Assembly (NCBI GenBank): GCA_002781805.1
Contig: PFFZ01000010.1
Span: 14,507 to 21,313, forward strand
Reading direction: 5' to 3'
Source: Nitrosopumilales archaeon CG15_BIG_FIL_POST_REV_8_21_14_020_37_12
Lineage (GTDB): Archaea; Thermoproteota; Nitrososphaeria; Nitrososphaerales; Nitrosopumilaceae
Length of the DNA stretch: 6,807 bases
Below the pieces are notes generated by a model that was given only the letters and a program-made list of their open reading frames with translations, ran no database searches and was not told the DNA's origin. Positions 5,820 to 6,807 of this stretch are shown here, in pieces; position 1 is the stretch's first letter; each line of letters starts with the position of its first letter. The position numbers and the translations under genes were made by a program.

Positions 5820-6807
5820 TTAGATTCTTTTCATTGTTGCAGACAACACGGGAACTTCTTTTGCAATGATTTTTTCAACTGCAGGTACAATGCCAGATCT
5901 GGCTTTGACGCTTTCCTCATAAATTTCTGCAACTTGATCTCTGAAAAGTAATTTTATTCCAGGCAGTGCAGTTATTCCTTCATCAACGGCCCTAGGATCT
6001 GAGATATCTAAAATTATGGTTCCCTTCTTCTTTTCTTCCATAACTAATTTTATTCTGTCATAAGTGATCAAAAAGTAATCTGCAGTAGTTGCAACAATTA
6101 CAATGTCATATTTATCAAAGCCTGCCAAAACTTCCTCAAATACAACTGGTTTTCCACCCAAAATCTGCGAAAAATTTGTGGAGCGTTCAATGGTTCTGCT
6201 GGTGACATCAAATGGAATTTTTTTATTGTTAAGAGTTTTTGCAACCATGGCTGCAGACTCGCCTGTTCCAATCAACAAAACTTTCTTTTTTGCATCCAAT
6301 CCTGCCTTTTCATCGATTAATCTTATGGCCACATCACCCAGAGATACGACATCTTTGCTTATTCCAGTAGAGTCCCTAATGGTGGTTGCAAGCCTAATTA
6401 CGCTCTCAAATAATTTGTTCAGAATCTTTCCTGAAAAACCAGCTTGTTTTGCATTTGCCAGTGACTCTTTGATTTCATTGAAGATTTCTTGTTTTCCCAC
6501 AACTACAGAGTCAAGACCACAGGCCAATCTCAGCAAGTGAGTATACACATCATCGCCTTTATACACTTCCAGTATCTGATCAAAGTGATCAATGTCATTT
6601 GGTTCCAGAGAAGAATGTTGTTCCCATGTTGCTTTGATCTTGTTTAGGATGAGGCTTTTTCCTTCTTCTCTTCTTGCATCGGGGCTATCATCGGTTTCAA
6701 CATTACTTACAGTAAATATTTCAACTCTACTTGCAGTCTGAATTATGATACATTCATCAACACCTTCAATTTTTTTAAAGGAATCACATGCAGCTTTGAC
6801 ATCTTTG
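5820..6807 (-). CDS. hemA: Glutamyl-tRNA reductase, N-terminus beyond window, atypical active site and short C-terminus
   Basis: The minus-strand frame is open from the window edge to TAA at 5820, giving 328 visible residues; about 35-45 N-terminal residues are probably outside. The enzyme reduces glutamyl-tRNA(Glu) with NADPH to glutamate-1-semialdehyde, the first committed step of C5 tetrapyrrole synthesis (heme, siroheme, cobalamin). Family features seen are ECIIIQTASRVEIF (near 6753-6717), LLRLACGLDSVVVGK (near 6536-6495), the Rossmann motif GTGESAA and ILDISDPR. Three things are odd. The catalytic TCNR motif reads TASR, so the nucleophilic Cys is missing. ASGLDS reads ACGLDS. The protein also stops at ATMKRI, where relatives continue for roughly 90 residues into the dimerisation domain. 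It may be a lineage-specific variant, a degenerate copy or a repurposed paralog. The internal GTG at 6566 is not the start, because family sequence continues upstream of it. Confidence 0.88.
   Translation of the reverse strand, partial: KDVKAACDSFKKIEGVDECIIIQTASRVEIFTVSNVETDDSPDARREEGKSLILNKIKATWEQHSSLEPNDIDHFDQILEVYKGDDVYTHLLRLACGLDSVVVGKQEIFNEIKESLANAKQAGFSGKILNKLFESVIRLATTIRDSTGISKDVVSLGDVAIRLIDEKAGLDAKKKVLLIGTGESAAMVAKTLNNKKIPFDVTSRTIERSTNFSQILGGKPVVFEEVLAGFDKYDIVIVATTADYFLITYDRIKLVMEEKKKGTIILDISDPRAVDEGITALPGIKLLFRDQVAEIYEESVKARSGIVPAVEKIIAKEVPVLSATMKRI

Noticed and set aside
6103..6540. Plus-strand frame of 145 codons
   Set aside because: Fully antisense to the recognisable glutamyl-tRNA reductase.
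1..6807. Mobile element, CRISPR array, toxin-antitoxin pair or defence system
   Set aside because: No transposase, integrase, Cas-like protein, direct-repeat array or toxin-like gene pair is visible; the window is housekeeping in character.

Overview
The window looks like part of the chromosome of a marine ammonia-oxidising archaeon (Thaumarchaeota/Nitrososphaerota, Nitrosopumilus-like). The reasons are an AT-rich, densely packed layout, archaeal TATA-type boxes about 25-32 bases before the starts, an archaeal clamp-loader large subunit (RfcL), an acyl-CoA carboxyltransferase of the kind used by these archaea in the 3-hydroxypropionate/4-hydroxybutyrate carbon-fixation cycle, an archaeal IMPase/FBPase-type phosphatase and a glutamyl-tRNA reductase. 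The assignment rests on reading the proteins, not on a database search.

Layout. Positions 1-983 (minus) hold the N-terminal two thirds of the carboxyltransferase, cut by the window edge. Next comes a compact minus-strand operon read from 3699 down to 1104: an unrecognised 371-residue protein, RfcL, and a Cys-rich putative zinc protein. Their junctions are GTGA and ATGA stop/start overlaps, and a perfect 9-bp hairpin sits over the last stop codon. An 85-base divergent promoter region separates this operon from a plus-strand phosphatase (3785-4582), which converges on a minus-strand ferredoxin/flavodoxin-NAD(P)H-type reductase (4609-5448). A 183-base divergent region with a perfect 13-bp palindrome precedes a short plus-strand DUF1059-type gene (5632-5796), which converges on glutamyl-tRNA reductase (5820 to the window end, minus), cut at its N-terminus. 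No gap longer than 300 bases lacks a gene, and I see no tRNA, rRNA, CRISPR array, transposon or phage gene.

Functionally the genes are mostly housekeeping: carbon fixation, sliding-clamp loading, sugar or inositol phosphate metabolism, electron transfer and tetrapyrrole synthesis. The points most worth a second look are (a) the glutamyl-tRNA reductase, in which the catalytic Cys-Asn of the TCNR motif reads Ala-Ser, a Cys appears in the nearby ASGLDS motif, and the C-terminal dimerisation domain is absent; and (b) the unknown 371-residue protein and the Cys-rich protein, both tightly coupled to the clamp-loader gene and therefore candidates for uncharacterised archaeal replication or repair partners.
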